This document shows, one piece after another, positions 46,377-54,784 of a DNA stretch of 64,000 nt. The translations under genes and the position numbers were made by a program. The DNA is from DB1 sp049323655 (GTDB lineage: Bacteria > Desulfobacterota > Desulfobulbia > Desulfobulbales > SURF-16). The notes beneath the pieces are model-generated. The model saw only the letters and a program-made list of their open reading frames with translations, had not been told where the DNA came from and made no database searches. The stretch is from NCBI GenBank assembly GCA_049323655.1, contig JBMONO010000050.1, positions 62,001-126,000 on the forward strand. The letters are read 5' to 3'. Each line of letters starts with the position of its first letter. The first letter of the stretch is position 1.

Positions 46377-46458
46377 CGGACGGGAAAGAGAAAACAACGA
46401 GTTCCTATGCACCGACCGTCGAAATCGTGGCATTTTCCGTTTCCGACGGAAAATGAAA
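46347..46458 (+). repeat. Dispersed palindromic repeat, family B, copy 2
   Basis: Aligns with 17607-17716, starting GATGGTCTTGCAAAAACCC and ending TTTCCGACGGAAAATGAAA. It overlaps the 3' end of the sulfatase gene and supplies its stop codon, and its right end supplies the ATG and A/G-rich leader of a 39-codon frame. Confidence 0.85.
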
Positions 46459-46572
46459 ACCGCCCGCTCCAGCCAATTCCGCGATCATGTTCTGGCATGG
46501 CTTCTCAACCTGGCCCTGGTGGCAGCGGCCCTGGCCGTGACGATCTGGGCGGAAGGCAAACTCTCCGGCTGA
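46453..46572 (+). CDS. Small single-pass membrane protein, 39 aa (possible)
   Basis: A short frame starting MKTARSSQFRDHVLAWLLNL contains one clear membrane helix (about residues 15-34, rich in Leu, Ala and Val) and ends EGKLSG. It lies between the sulfatase and the next GT9 gene on the same strand, with a CGGAAA site close to the ATG. The start falls in repeat family B, so its present ribosome site was created or moved by the repeat. It has no known family. It could be a genuine small LPS-cluster protein or the tail of a gene whose front was lost. Confidence 0.45.
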   Translation: MKTARSSQFRDHVLAWLLNLALVAAALAVTIWAEGKLSG

Positions 46573-46591
46573 AAAACCCAAGGCCGGCCCG

Positions 46592-47641
46592 GTGAAAATA
46601 TTGATTGTCTGTCTGGACAACCTCGGCGATCTCGTCTTCAGCACGGCACTCATCGCCCCCCTGCGGGAGCGATTTCCCGACATGACGCTCGGTCTCTGGT
46701 GCAAGGCCTATACTGCGGCCATTTCCTCCTGCTACCCCGGAGAACCGGTCACCTATGCCGCCAATCCGATCTGGGATGCACGGCCGGAAACCGGCGACGC
46801 CTCGTACCTGACCTTTTTTTCTGCCCTGCGGGCCATCCGCAAAGCCCGCTACGACATTGCCATCATTGTCGGCACCAACTGGCGGCCCGCCCTCTGTTCC
46901 TGGCTGGCCGGCATCAACACCCTCATCGGCTATGCCAGTCGCAAGGCCGCTCTCTTTCTCAGTCACGCCGTCAGTCAGCCTGATCGCCAAAAACCGGTTG
47001 TCAGTGAACTGCTGCGGCTCCTGCAACCGCTCCACATCCGCGCAGAACAGGGCTGCTACGCACTCGACGGCTCCCGGGTCGCGCCGCTGGAGGACTTCGG
47101 CATCACCACCATCCCGCCCGGCAGGTACGTGGCCGTTCACCCCTTTGCCTTGAGTCGTCGCCGCTGCCTTCCCTTTGGCCAGTGGCAGGAGATTATTGAC
47201 CGCCTTGCCGACGCGGGAATCCGGCCGGTGATTGTCGGCACCAGAAGCGAGCAGGACCATTTTGCCCGCGCCTGCCCCCACCTTGCCTCCCAACTCTTTG
47301 CTGCCGAACACGGCATCACCACCCTCGCCCAGACCGTTGCCCTGTTCGCCGGGGCCAAGGCCTTTATCGGCCATGATTCCGGGCCGCTCCACATCGCCTC
47401 AGCCCTTGGCCGCCCGGTTTTCGGCCTCTACCTTCCGGGAGAACCGCAGCGAACCTTTCCGCAGGGGAGAGGAGCGGCCGAAGTGTTTTACCGGCCCACG
47501 GCCCTGGAAGTGACAGGAACCGAGGTCTGGCAGGCCCTTGCCCGTTTTCTGGAGACTCGCGTCAATTCTGGTCTGACGCCTTCGTCCCTGCCGGAAAACA
47601 GAACCAGCCATGCAGGAGCCAGTAACCATGTTCTGCATTAA
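46592..47641 (+). CDS. GT9-family glycosyltransferase (heptosyltransferase-like)
   Basis: A 349-aa predicted ADP-heptose:LPS heptosyltransferase. The start is GTG, giving MKILIVCLDNLGDLVFSTAL, the GT9 motif. The donor-binding domain shows YVAVHPFALSRRRCLPFGQW and AFIGHDSGPLHIASALGRPV with H-D-S-G-P-x-H. The C-terminal region GLYLPGEPQRTFPQGRG is less typical. No strong Shine-Dalgarno is visible, so translation may depend on the small upstream frame. It overlaps the acyltransferase gene slightly. Sequence alone does not show which core heptose it adds. Confidence 0.83.
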   Translation: MKILIVCLDNLGDLVFSTALIAPLRERFPDMTLGLWCKAYTAAISSCYPGEPVTYAANPIWDARPETGDASYLTFFSALRAIRKARYDIAIIVGTNWRPALCSWLAGINTLIGYASRKAALFLSHAVSQPDRQKPVVSELLRLLQPLHIRAEQGCYALDGSRVAPLEDFGITTIPPGRYVAVHPFALSRRRCLPFGQWQEIIDRLADAGIRPVIVGTRSEQDHFARACPHLASQLFAAEHGITTLAQTVALFAGAKAFIGHDSGPLHIASALGRPVFGLYLPGEPQRTFPQGRGAAEVFYRPTALEVTGTEVWQALARFLETRVNSGLTPSSLPENRTSHAGASNHVLH

Positions 47642-48521
47642 ATCCATGGCCGCCACAACCCTGGTGCGCGCCCTCGGGCTGCTGCCCCTGACCGTCGGCC
47701 GCGCCCTTGGCAGCAGCCTGGGGCGGCTGGTGTACCGGCTCGATCTGCGCATGGCGAAAATTTCCCGGGAGAACCTGGCAATCTGTCTACCAGGTCTCGC
47801 CGATGCGGAACGTGAACGCCTGACCCTGGCGAGCCTGCGGGAAACCGGCAAACTGGGCGCCGAGATCTGTCATATCTGGAGCAGACCCGCGCCCGTCCTG
47901 GCCAAGCTGATCCGCGCCCGCCAAGGGACGGAACTGGTTGAGGAGGCCCTGGCCGCCGGCAACGGCCTGTTGCTGCTTGGCCCGCATCTGGGCAACTGGG
48001 AAATGATCGGGCTGCAACTTGCCGAATTCGGCCACGTCATTACCATGTATCAACCGGTCAAACTCGCAGGACTCGACCACTTCATCCGGCAGAGCCGCTC
48101 CAAAACAGGATGCGAACTGGTGCCGACCAACACCAGGGGCGTTGCCAGCATGCTCCGGGCATTGCAGGATAACGGCATCGGTGCCATTCTGCCGGATCAG
48201 GTGCCGGGTGATCTGCGCGCCGGCCGTTTTGTCCCGTTTTTCAATGAGCCGGCCCTGACGATGACCCTGATCCACAAACTCCTGCAACGATCGGGTTGTA
48301 AGGCCCTGTTTGCTTACGCCAAACGGGTTGACGGCGGTTTCGAGCTGATCTTCCGGGCACCGTCGGCGGAACTTTACAGCAGCGACGAAGAAATTGCCCT
48401 GCGGGCGCTGAACCGCGGCATCGCGGCCCTGGTCATGGAGGCCCCGGCTCAGTATCAGTGGGAATACAAGCGCTTTAAACGCACCGGCCCGATCCAGCAA
48501 AAAAAACGCTATCAGTATTGA
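47628..48521 (+). CDS. Lipid A lysophospholipid acyltransferase, LpxL/HtrB family
   Basis: Late lipid A acylation at the inner membrane, 297 aa. The N-terminal anchor region is TTLVRALGLLPLTVGRALGS. The catalytic H-x4-E is GPHLGNWEMIG (His then Glu), followed by MYQPVKLAGLDHFIRQSRSK, GIGAILPDQVPGD and a C-terminal APAQYQWEYKRFK that matches the family's W-x-x-R/K-F end. ATG 47628 has AGGAG nine bases upstream; an ATG at 47610 inside the GT9 gene is less likely. LpxL versus LpxM-type acyl specificity cannot be decided. It is embedded among core glycosyltransferases. Confidence 0.9.
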   Translation: MFCIKSMAATTLVRALGLLPLTVGRALGSSLGRLVYRLDLRMAKISRENLAICLPGLADAERERLTLASLRETGKLGAEICHIWSRPAPVLAKLIRARQGTELVEEALAAGNGLLLLGPHLGNWEMIGLQLAEFGHVITMYQPVKLAGLDHFIRQSRSKTGCELVPTNTRGVASMLRALQDNGIGAILPDQVPGDLRAGRFVPFFNEPALTMTLIHKLLQRSGCKALFAYAKRVDGGFELIFRAPSAELYSSDEEIALRALNRGIAALVMEAPAQYQWEYKRFKRTGPIQQKKRYQY

Positions 48522-48529
48522 CCCGGTCG

Positions 48530-49528
48530 ATGAAGATCCTGATTGTCCAGACAAGCTATCTCGGCGATGTCATCCTCTCCACCCCGGTGATCGCCGGGGT
48601 CAGGCAGGCATATCCGTCGGCTGAAATCTGGATGATGACCACCCCGCGTGCCGCCGACCTGGTCATCCGTGATCCCCTGCTCGCCGGGGTGATCACCTTG
48701 GACAAACGCGGCAGGGACGCCGGCATCACGGGGCTGGCCAGAATGGTGAAACGCCTCAGGGGAATGGCCTTTGACATGGTCTTCTCCCTGCACCGCTCCT
48801 ACCGGACCGCCATCATCCTGACCCTGGCGGCCATTCCCGTGCGGATCGGCTTCAGCGACGCCAGACTCTCCTTTCTCTACCATCAGTGCCGGCGCCGCAA
48901 CCAGGCGGACCACGATGTGCTGCGCAATCTGGCCATTCTTGATGACGGCAACTTCTCCCCTGTCGCCACCGACCTGCGGCTCCATCCGCCCTCAGCAGTA
49001 GCCGGGGAGAAGGTCATCGCCGCCCAACCAGCCTCCCCTTACGCGGTGCTGGTGCCGGGCAGCGCCTGGGCGACCAAGCGCTGGCATTCTGAGGGATACC
49101 GGCGCACCGCCCTGTATCTGCTGAAACTGGGATATCAGGTAGTGCTTCTCGGCAGCCCCGCCGATATTCCGATCAACCGGCAGGTTGCCGCCGGCCTTCA
49201 GGTCCACGATCTGGCCGGTCAGACCAGCGTTGCCGATGCCATGGCCCTCATCAGCGGCGCCGGGCTGGTGGTGTGCAACGACAGCATGGCCCTGCATGCC
49301 GCCTCGGCCTTCAAAGTCCCGACGGTGGCGATTTTCTGCGCCACCACCCCGCTTTTCGGTTTTGGTCCCTGGAAAAATAATGCTATGGTGGTTGAGAAGG
49401 AACTGACCTGTCGGCCCTGTTCACGCCACGGCGGCCATCGCTGTCCAAACGGTACAGAGGCCTGCATGCGAAACATTGATTTTGATCGAATCGTTGCGGC
49501 GATTCACTCTGTATGCCATCTTTCCTGA
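48530..49528 (+). CDS. waaF: LPS heptosyltransferase II-like (WaaF type)
   Basis: A 332-aa GT9 enzyme predicted to add the second inner-core heptose. It starts MKILIVQTSYLGDVILSTPV, the WaaF-like N-terminus. It contains FDMVFSLHRSYRTAIILTLA, VLVPGSAWATKRWHSEGYRR (the PGS-x-W-x-T-K-R-W donor motif) and LVVCNDSMALHAASAFKVPT. The C-terminus CRPCSRHGGHRCPNGTEACM matches the cysteine-rich WaaF tail. ATG 48530 was chosen over TTG 48518. It follows the acyltransferase by eight bases. The WaaF assignment is good within the GT9 family but the acceptor is not proven. Confidence 0.87.
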   Translation: MKILIVQTSYLGDVILSTPVIAGVRQAYPSAEIWMMTTPRAADLVIRDPLLAGVITLDKRGRDAGITGLARMVKRLRGMAFDMVFSLHRSYRTAIILTLAAIPVRIGFSDARLSFLYHQCRRRNQADHDVLRNLAILDDGNFSPVATDLRLHPPSAVAGEKVIAAQPASPYAVLVPGSAWATKRWHSEGYRRTALYLLKLGYQVVLLGSPADIPINRQVAAGLQVHDLAGQTSVADAMALISGAGLVVCNDSMALHAASAFKVPTVAIFCATTPLFGFGPWKNNAMVVEKELTCRPCSRHGGHRCPNGTEACMRNIDFDRIVAAIHSVCHLS

Positions 49529-49529
49529 T

Positions 49530-50267
49530 ATGTATACAATCGATTCACATTCCGGTTATCTGTTCGGCACCTGCCTCGATCTCGACCCACAGGAACGAAA
49601 TCGCCTCTTTGCCCTCTTCGCCAAACCGTCAGAGAGGGCGTTGGGCGTCCTGAACGGCCGGGCGCGTCCGGTGCTGACACAGATCGGCGCAACGGATCCG
49701 GTGGTCATCAAATATTACCGACGCGGCGGCATGGTCAAACATCTGGCAAAAAGCCTCTATTTCCGCCTCGGCAAACCGCGGCCGCAGCAGGAGTATGAAA
49801 TGATCGCCCACGCCCGCTCCTTAGGCGTTTCAAGCCCCGAGCCGCTGCTCTGGGCAATTCGGGGCACTCTTTTTTACGAGGCCTTTCTCGTCACCAGGCT
49901 CGTCGAAAACCACCGCTCTTTTTTCGATGTCGCCCACCAGAATCTGCCACGCAGTCAACGACTCGTCGGCAGGGTTGCCGCCCAGATTGATCTCTTGATC
50001 CGCAACCGGATTTATCACCGGGATCTGCACCCCGGCAACGTGCTGATCGATGAAAACGAACGGGTCTTTATCATTGACTTTGACCGGGCCACCTTCACCT
50101 GCCGGCATCCGGACAAACTGCGGATCGCTTACCTCAAACGGTGGAAGCGGGTCGCGACAAAATATCACCTGCCGGCAAATCTCACCGAACAGCTTTTTGA
50201 CGAAATCGACCGGCGCGCCGTTCACCATGCGGTTCGGCACTGCTCCAGGGCCGGGATTGAAGGATAA
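49530..50267 (+). CDS. LPS core heptose/Kdo kinase, WaaP/InaA (Kdo kinase) family
   Basis: Predicted to phosphorylate an inner-core sugar, 245 aa. The protein-kinase-like fold shows VVIKYYRRGGMVKHLAK (the ATP-binding Lys), the catalytic loop IYHRDLHPGNVLIDENE, and VFIIDFDRATF in the DFG position. Start choice: ATG 49530 (MYTIDSHSGYLFG), since the longer frame to 49476 overlaps the previous gene. The ribosome site is weak and the start is one base after the waaF stop, so it is probably coupled. RfaY, KdkA and WaaP share this architecture; the motif set fits KdkA or InaA types best. Confidence 0.85.
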   Translation: MYTIDSHSGYLFGTCLDLDPQERNRLFALFAKPSERALGVLNGRARPVLTQIGATDPVVIKYYRRGGMVKHLAKSLYFRLGKPRPQQEYEMIAHARSLGVSSPEPLLWAIRGTLFYEAFLVTRLVENHRSFFDVAHQNLPRSQRLVGRVAAQIDLLIRNRIYHRDLHPGNVLIDENERVFIIDFDRATFTCRHPDKLRIAYLKRWKRVATKYHLPANLTEQLFDEIDRRAVHHAVRHCSRAGIEG

Positions 50268-50342
50268 GAGCCGAACATGGGCCGCAAGGAGGCAGCCGCA
50301 TCATATCAGCCAGGCCCGGCAATACGGCAATCAGGGGAGACC

Positions 50343-51173
50343 ATGACTGTCCCGGCCCGGTCACGGCCCACCATCGGCGCGATGATCATTGCCAGAAACG
50401 GTGAAGACCTGATCGCGGACTGCCTGGCCAGCATCGCCTGGATGGATGAAATCATCGTTCTCGACAACAACAGCGAGGATGGGACCCGATCAATCGCCGC
50501 CGGCTATGGGGCACAGGTCATCGTCGAACGGCAGTGGCACGGTTTTGGTCCGCAGCGCCGGCTGGCGCAAACTTATGCGACAGCCGACTGGCTGTTCTGG
50601 ATCGATGTCGACGAGCGCATGAGTCCAGCCCTGACACAACGGCTCCAAGAGCTGCTGGCGGACCCCGCCCTTGACCCGGATCTTGCCTACAGTGTCCCGC
50701 GGGCCACCGACTTCTTCGGCCGGACAATGCGCCATGGCGGCTGGTATCCCAACCGGGTCGTCCGCTTTCATCACCGGCTGCGCTATCAATACAACGAGGC
50801 CCGCATCCACGAAAAACTCGATGTCCCGTCAGCAAAGGTCCGCCCCTTGGCCGAGGACCTCATCCACCTGACCACCGAACACTTCGACGCCTACCTGAAA
50901 AAATCCGTTTCCTATGCCGACACCTGGGCCAGGGAAAGGGCCCGTCAAGGCGAACAGACCTCGGTGGCCGCCATCCTCTTGCGTTCGCTGGCCGCCTTTC
51001 TCAACAAGTATGTTGTGCAGGCCGGTTTTCTCGATGGCCGCCATGGTCTGCTGTTATCGATCCAGAGCAGCCACTATGTCTTCAACAAGTACCTCGGCCT
51101 CTGGATTTACGGTCACGGCTTCCGTCCGATCGCGCCGGACAGGGAGCCGACCGACAACAAACCCCTCACCTGA
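50343..51173 (+). CDS. GT2 glycosyltransferase (WaaE/KdtX-like)
   Basis: A 276-aa family 2 transferase, probably adding glucose or another hexose to inner-core heptose. It begins IGAMIIARNGEDLIADCLAS, has the metal-binding WLFWIDVDERMSPAL (D-x-D) and the WaaE-typical GRTMRHGGWYPNRVVRFHHR and HEKLDVPSAK. A hydrophobic C-terminus (about 225-260) may anchor it. The ATG at 50343 has GGGGAG upstream; an ATG at 50277 would add unrelated residues. It is ten bases from the GT4 gene. Confidence 0.87.
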   Translation: MTVPARSRPTIGAMIIARNGEDLIADCLASIAWMDEIIVLDNNSEDGTRSIAAGYGAQVIVERQWHGFGPQRRLAQTYATADWLFWIDVDERMSPALTQRLQELLADPALDPDLAYSVPRATDFFGRTMRHGGWYPNRVVRFHHRLRYQYNEARIHEKLDVPSAKVRPLAEDLIHLTTEHFDAYLKKSVSYADTWARERARQGEQTSVAAILLRSLAAFLNKYVVQAGFLDGRHGLLLSIQSSHYVFNKYLGLWIYGHGFRPIAPDREPTDNKPLT

Positions 51174-51182
51174 CTGATTACC

Positions 51183-52235
51183 ATGCATATCTGTCATATC
51201 AATCTGGCCAAGGGTTTTCACGGCGGTGAGCGACAGACCCTGAACCTGCTGGGCCAACTCCACGCCCTTGCAATCAGGCAAAGCCTGGTCTGCCCTCCGG
51301 GCAGCCGCCTCCAGCAGGAGGCCGAGGCGGCCGGGATCGAGACCATTGGGGTCAGCCACTGGCTGCGGGGGCATCGTCACCCCGCACCGGGAACCGTGCT
51401 ACACGGTCACTGCGGCCAGAGCGTGCACTGGGCCGCCATCCAGCATCTCTGCCATCGGCAACCCTATGTCGTTACCCGGCGGGTCGACAACCCGATCGGC
51501 CAAAACCCCTGGACCCGCTACTGCTATCAGCACGCCAGCGCCATCGCCTGCCTGAGCAGCGCTATCGAAGCCGAGGTGGCGAAAATCGCCGGCAAAGTCC
51601 GACGGGTGCGGATCCCCAGCAGTTACTCCGGCTTTCAGGCCGATCCGGAAAAGGTGGCGCGGATCAGGAAGGATTTTTCTGGCAAAACCCTGATTGGCCA
51701 GGTCGGCAAGATGATCGCCCACAAGGGGTTCCGCTACACCATCGACGCGGCCAGACTCTTGCAACACCAGTGCCCGCACGCACATATCGTCCTGCTCGGC
51801 GATGGCCCACTGTGGTCGGAGTTGCAAGACCAGGCCCGCGACCTTACCAACCTGACCATGCTCGGCCATGTCGATGATATCGGCAATTATCTGGCCGCCC
51901 TCGACCTGCTCGTCTTCCCGTCACTGCACGAAGGAATGGGTTCGACGATTCTCGAAGCCATGCAGCACGGGGTGCCGGTGGTGGCAGCCAGGGCGGGAGG
52001 GATTCCTGATCTCATTGAAGACGGGGTAACCGGACTGCTGGTTGCCCCCGGCAATGCCCAGACCCTGGCAGCGGCAATCAGGGTGCTGCTGGAACGGCCG
52101 GAGCTGGCCCAGGCCCTGGCAACGGAGGCACGCGGGCAGCTGTCGCGTTTCTCGCCCCAGGCCATGGCCGGTCGATACCTGGAACTCTATCAATCACTCG
52201 CACCGACCGTGTTGCCGGAAAATTGCATCCGGTAG
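51183..52235 (+). CDS. GT4-family glycosyltransferase
   Basis: A 350-aa GT-B transferase likely extending the LPS core. It starts MHICHINLAKGFHGGERQTL with the glycine-rich N-domain, and the nucleotide-sugar region is LLVFPSLHEGMGSTILEAMQ with E-x7-E, then GIPDLIEDGVTGLLVAPGN. GQVGKMIAHKGFRYTIDAAR is the conserved linker of GT4 enzymes. Donor and acceptor are unknown. Its last 46 bases overlap the 3' end of the convergent msbA, with both reading frames clearly real. It is the last plus-strand gene of the LPS-core run. Confidence 0.87.
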   Translation: MHICHINLAKGFHGGERQTLNLLGQLHALAIRQSLVCPPGSRLQQEAEAAGIETIGVSHWLRGHRHPAPGTVLHGHCGQSVHWAAIQHLCHRQPYVVTRRVDNPIGQNPWTRYCYQHASAIACLSSAIEAEVAKIAGKVRRVRIPSSYSGFQADPEKVARIRKDFSGKTLIGQVGKMIAHKGFRYTIDAARLLQHQCPHAHIVLLGDGPLWSELQDQARDLTNLTMLGHVDDIGNYLAALDLLVFPSLHEGMGSTILEAMQHGVPVVAARAGGIPDLIEDGVTGLLVAPGNAQTLAAAIRVLLERPELAQALATEARGQLSRFSPQAMAGRYLELYQSLAPTVLPENCIR

Positions 52236-53965
52236 AGCTTGCTGTATTCGCCCTCCAGGGCGAGCAGTTGCTCGTGCGTTCCCTTTTCGACAATGACGCC
52301 GTCGGCAAGCACGGCAATCTGATCAGCCGCGGTGATCGTTGCCAGGCGGTGGGCAATGACCACGGTGGTCCGCCCCCGCATGAGATTGGCCAAGGCCTTC
52401 TGCACCAGGGCCTCGGCCTCGGAATCGAGCGAGGAGGTCGCTTCGTCGAGAATGAGGATCGGCGCATCCTTCAGCAGGGCCCGGGCAATGCAGAGACGCT
52501 GCTTTTCCCCGCCGGAAAGCCGGCCCCCCGCTTCACCGATGACGGTGTCGTAACCGTGCGGAAATCCCATGATAAAATCATGGGCATAGGCGGCTTGTGC
52601 GGCGGCGACCAGCTCCGCCTCGCTGGCCAGGCGGTTGCCGTAGGCGATATTGTCCCGGACGGTCTCATTAAAGAGAATCGGCTCCTGGGTGACGACTGCG
52701 ATCTGCCGGCGCAGGTCGGAAACCCTGAGTTCACGGATATCGACGCCGTCAATGAGGATACGCCCCTTGCTGACATCGTAAAAACGCGGAATCAGGTTAG
52801 CGAGAGTGCTTTTGCCGCCGCCGCTCATGCCGACCAGGGCGAGCACTTGGCCACTCGGGATAAAGAGATCGATATCCCGCAGTACCGGTTTGTCCGGAAT
52901 GCCCTCGTAGTGGAACGAAACATTCTCGAAGGTAAGGGAATGGGGCTGAATAACGATCTTGCGGGGCTGTTCCGGGTCCGTGATGGCGGGCGGCGTCTCG
53001 ATGATATCGTAGATCCGGTCGACCGCCGCCAACCCTTGCTGCACGGCATTATTGAGACGACTGAGTTTTTTTACCGGATCATACAGCAGCAGGGTACAGG
53101 TCAGGAAACTGATGAACTTGCCGGGCGTCGAAATCCCCTTGATCACCTGCCAGCCTCCGTACCAGATGACAAAGGCAACGGCGAGTCCGCCAAGCAGTTC
53201 CATGATCGGCGAAGAAAGGGTGCGGATAACGACATGGCGGATTTCCATTGTAAACAGATTGTCGGTTTTCGCATAGAAACGGATCTTCTCGTGCTCTTCC
53301 ATGCCAAAGGCCTTGACGATTTTGTTGCCGGCAAGGGTCTCGTGCAGAAAGGCGCTCAAGTCCGCCATTGCCTCATGACAGACAGTGCTGATGCGCCGGA
53401 CCCGGCGTCCCAGTTCAAAGACCGGGAAATAGGCAATGGGCAGAATGAGAAAGGCAATGATCGCCAGCCGCCAGTTCATGTAGAGAATCACCATCGCCAG
53501 ACCGATGATGGTCGAGGTGTCGCGCAGCGCGCTGGTGATCGTCGTCGAAACCATGGTCTTGATGACATTAACATCATTGGTAATCCGCGACATGAGCGCG
53601 CCGGTATGCTCGCTCTGGAAAAAGGCCAGGGAGAGGCCCTGGATATGGTCATAGAGATCGTTGCGCAACCGGCGGATGATATCCTGGGCAACGTAGTTGA
53701 GGTAATACTCCTGGCCGTAGGTCGCCACCCCGCGGACCACGGCAATGACGATGACGAGCAGGGGAAAAAGCATAAGGCCGGTGGTATCCCGATTGACAAA
53801 AATCTTGTCGATCACCGGTTTCAGGAGATAGCCCATCGCCGAGGTGGTCGCCGACACCAGCAGCATACAGAAACCCGCCACCAGAAATTTCTTCCTGTTC
53901 CGCCTAATCATGCCAAACAGATGACGATGGCGGGGTTTCAATGCAAAAGATTTCAATATTATCAT
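52190..53965 (-). CDS. msbA: Lipid A export ABC transporter, MsbA type
   Basis: Flips lipid A-core across the inner membrane, so it is the logical exit step for the neighbouring core-assembly genes. The 591-aa half-transporter has six membrane helices (about 20-310) and one ATPase domain: Walker A ALVGMSGGGKSTLANLIPR, Q-loop VVTQEPILFNETVRDNIAYG, signature LSGGEKQRLCIARAL, Walker B ILILDEATSSLDSEA and an H-loop. The start at 53965 is a compromise: it lacks a good Shine-Dalgarno, and a longer frame reaches 54028. It is convergent with the GT4 gene and overlaps it tail to tail. General lipid ABC exporters are the alternative. Confidence 0.88.
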   Translation of the reverse strand: MIILKSFALKPRHRHLFGMIRRNRKKFLVAGFCMLLVSATTSAMGYLLKPVIDKIFVNRDTTGLMLFPLLVIVIAVVRGVATYGQEYYLNYVAQDIIRRLRNDLYDHIQGLSLAFFQSEHTGALMSRITNDVNVIKTMVSTTITSALRDTSTIIGLAMVILYMNWRLAIIAFLILPIAYFPVFELGRRVRRISTVCHEAMADLSAFLHETLAGNKIVKAFGMEEHEKIRFYAKTDNLFTMEIRHVVIRTLSSPIMELLGGLAVAFVIWYGGWQVIKGISTPGKFISFLTCTLLLYDPVKKLSRLNNAVQQGLAAVDRIYDIIETPPAITDPEQPRKIVIQPHSLTFENVSFHYEGIPDKPVLRDIDLFIPSGQVLALVGMSGGGKSTLANLIPRFYDVSKGRILIDGVDIRELRVSDLRRQIAVVTQEPILFNETVRDNIAYGNRLASEAELVAAAQAAYAHDFIMGFPHGYDTVIGEAGGRLSGGEKQRLCIARALLKDAPILILDEATSSLDSEAEALVQKALANLMRGRTTVVIAHRLATITAADQIAVLADGVIVEKGTHEQLLALEGEYSKLYRMQFSGNTVGASD

Positions 53966-54299
53966 GAGGAAAAGGGAAGTCCTGTATGTGCGCCGTTGCG
54001 GTGGACATCTTCTGTCGAAAACATACACCTGGTTTCGTCAGCCTTATTTACATGACCGGGCGCCCGTTGTAAACAGCGGCGCGACGGGATGAAGGTCGCG
54101 GGTCTTTCAGGAAACAAAAGACACCCGACCTCTTTCGGGTGAGCGGGCGGGCCATGTCCACGACAAACTTTTTCGGCGACATTCCGCAAATGATGCAAAC
54201 TTTTTTCAGAAAAAAGACGTCTTAAGGGACATGCATCATGTCAAGAAGCAACGGCCGATTCCCTGGCCGCCATTATTATCCATGAATGGAGGAACAGCC
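53966..54299. other. Divergent region between msbA and the DUF1104-like gene
   Basis: No gene of more than trivial size. It holds the hairpin at 54108-54141 and a second A/T hairpin (CTTTTTT..AAAAAAG) near 54208-54225. Promoters for both directions must lie here, but I could not identify a convincing pair. Confidence 0.5.
54108..54141 (-). terminator. Terminator-like hairpin in the msbA leader region
   Basis: The stem CACCCGA / TCGGGTG with a 6-base loop is followed, on the minus strand, by TCTTTTGTTTCC. The nearest upstream minus-strand gene is 2 kb away, so it may act as an attenuator in the msbA leader rather than as an ordinary terminator. Confidence 0.45.
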
Positions 54300-54623
54300 A
54301 TGCAGAAAAAACGCACATCCATCGTCACAGCCCTTCTTCTCCTGGCGCTGGCCGCCGCCCCGGCCTTTGCCGGCCCCGATTACAGCACGATGTCCACCGA
54401 CGAACTCAACGAGATGCGCGGCACCATGCGAGATGCCCCGGCCGAGGAACGCGAGGCGTTCCAGCGGGAATGGCAGCATCGAATCAACACCATGACCAGG
54501 GAAGAACGGCAAAAGTACAGCGGCCCGCCGGCAAACGCCCCGCGGGACGGCTCCGGTGACGGTTATGGCCGCGGCATGGGCGGCGGGATGGGTGGCGGCG
54601 GCATGGGTGGGGGAAGAAGATAA
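54300..54623 (+). CDS. Small secreted protein with DUF1104-like motif and Gly/Met-rich tail
   Basis: A 107-aa protein. It has a signal peptide (MQKKRTSIVTALLLLALAAA, cleavage near AFAG at about 22). A short helical domain follows, including DYSTMSTDELNEMRGTM and EEREAFQREWQHRINTM, the pattern seen in DUF1104 proteins. The C-terminal tail (about 75-107) consists of Gly, Met and Arg repeats (GMGGGMGGGG). ATG 54300 has GGAGG upstream; the frame's earlier ATG at 54231 is not supported. Function unknown, probably periplasmic; the Met-rich tail could bind metal such as copper, but that is speculation. Confidence 0.78.
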   Translation: MQKKRTSIVTALLLLALAAAPAFAGPDYSTMSTDELNEMRGTMRDAPAEEREAFQREWQHRINTMTREERQKYSGPPANAPRDGSGDGYGRGMGGGMGGGGMGGGRR

Positions 54624-54740
54624 TCCTCCCGCCCTTCTCTCAATAACGGCCGGGCCTTGCGTCCGGCCGTCATCCCTCCTTCCGCTCCCGCCGATCCGGT
54701 GGAAATATCTTTGACCGTCTTTCCACAATGTGACAGAATA

Positions 54741-54771
54741 AGGATGGTCTCGTAAAACTGAAACTCAACCA
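54741..54771 (+). repeat. Repeat-end fragment at the chemoreceptor truncation point
   Basis: AGGATGGTCTCGTAAA followed by CTGAAA and TCAACCA-like sequence matches the end of repeat family A (39551 end). It lies right upstream of the truncated chemoreceptor, after an in-frame stop. Only about 30 bp match, so this is suggestive. Confidence 0.5.
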
Positions 54772-54784
54772 TGATACGGATGAC

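Noticed and set aside
46345..46572. 75-codon frame beginning inside the sulfatase gene
   Set aside because: Its front half is repeat sequence; only the final 39 codons from 46453 look like a protein.
54751..54771. Treating all of 54741-54771 as repeat
   Set aside because: The right part also reads in frame as a plausible chemoreceptor segment, so only the left 20 bases or so are safely repeat-like.
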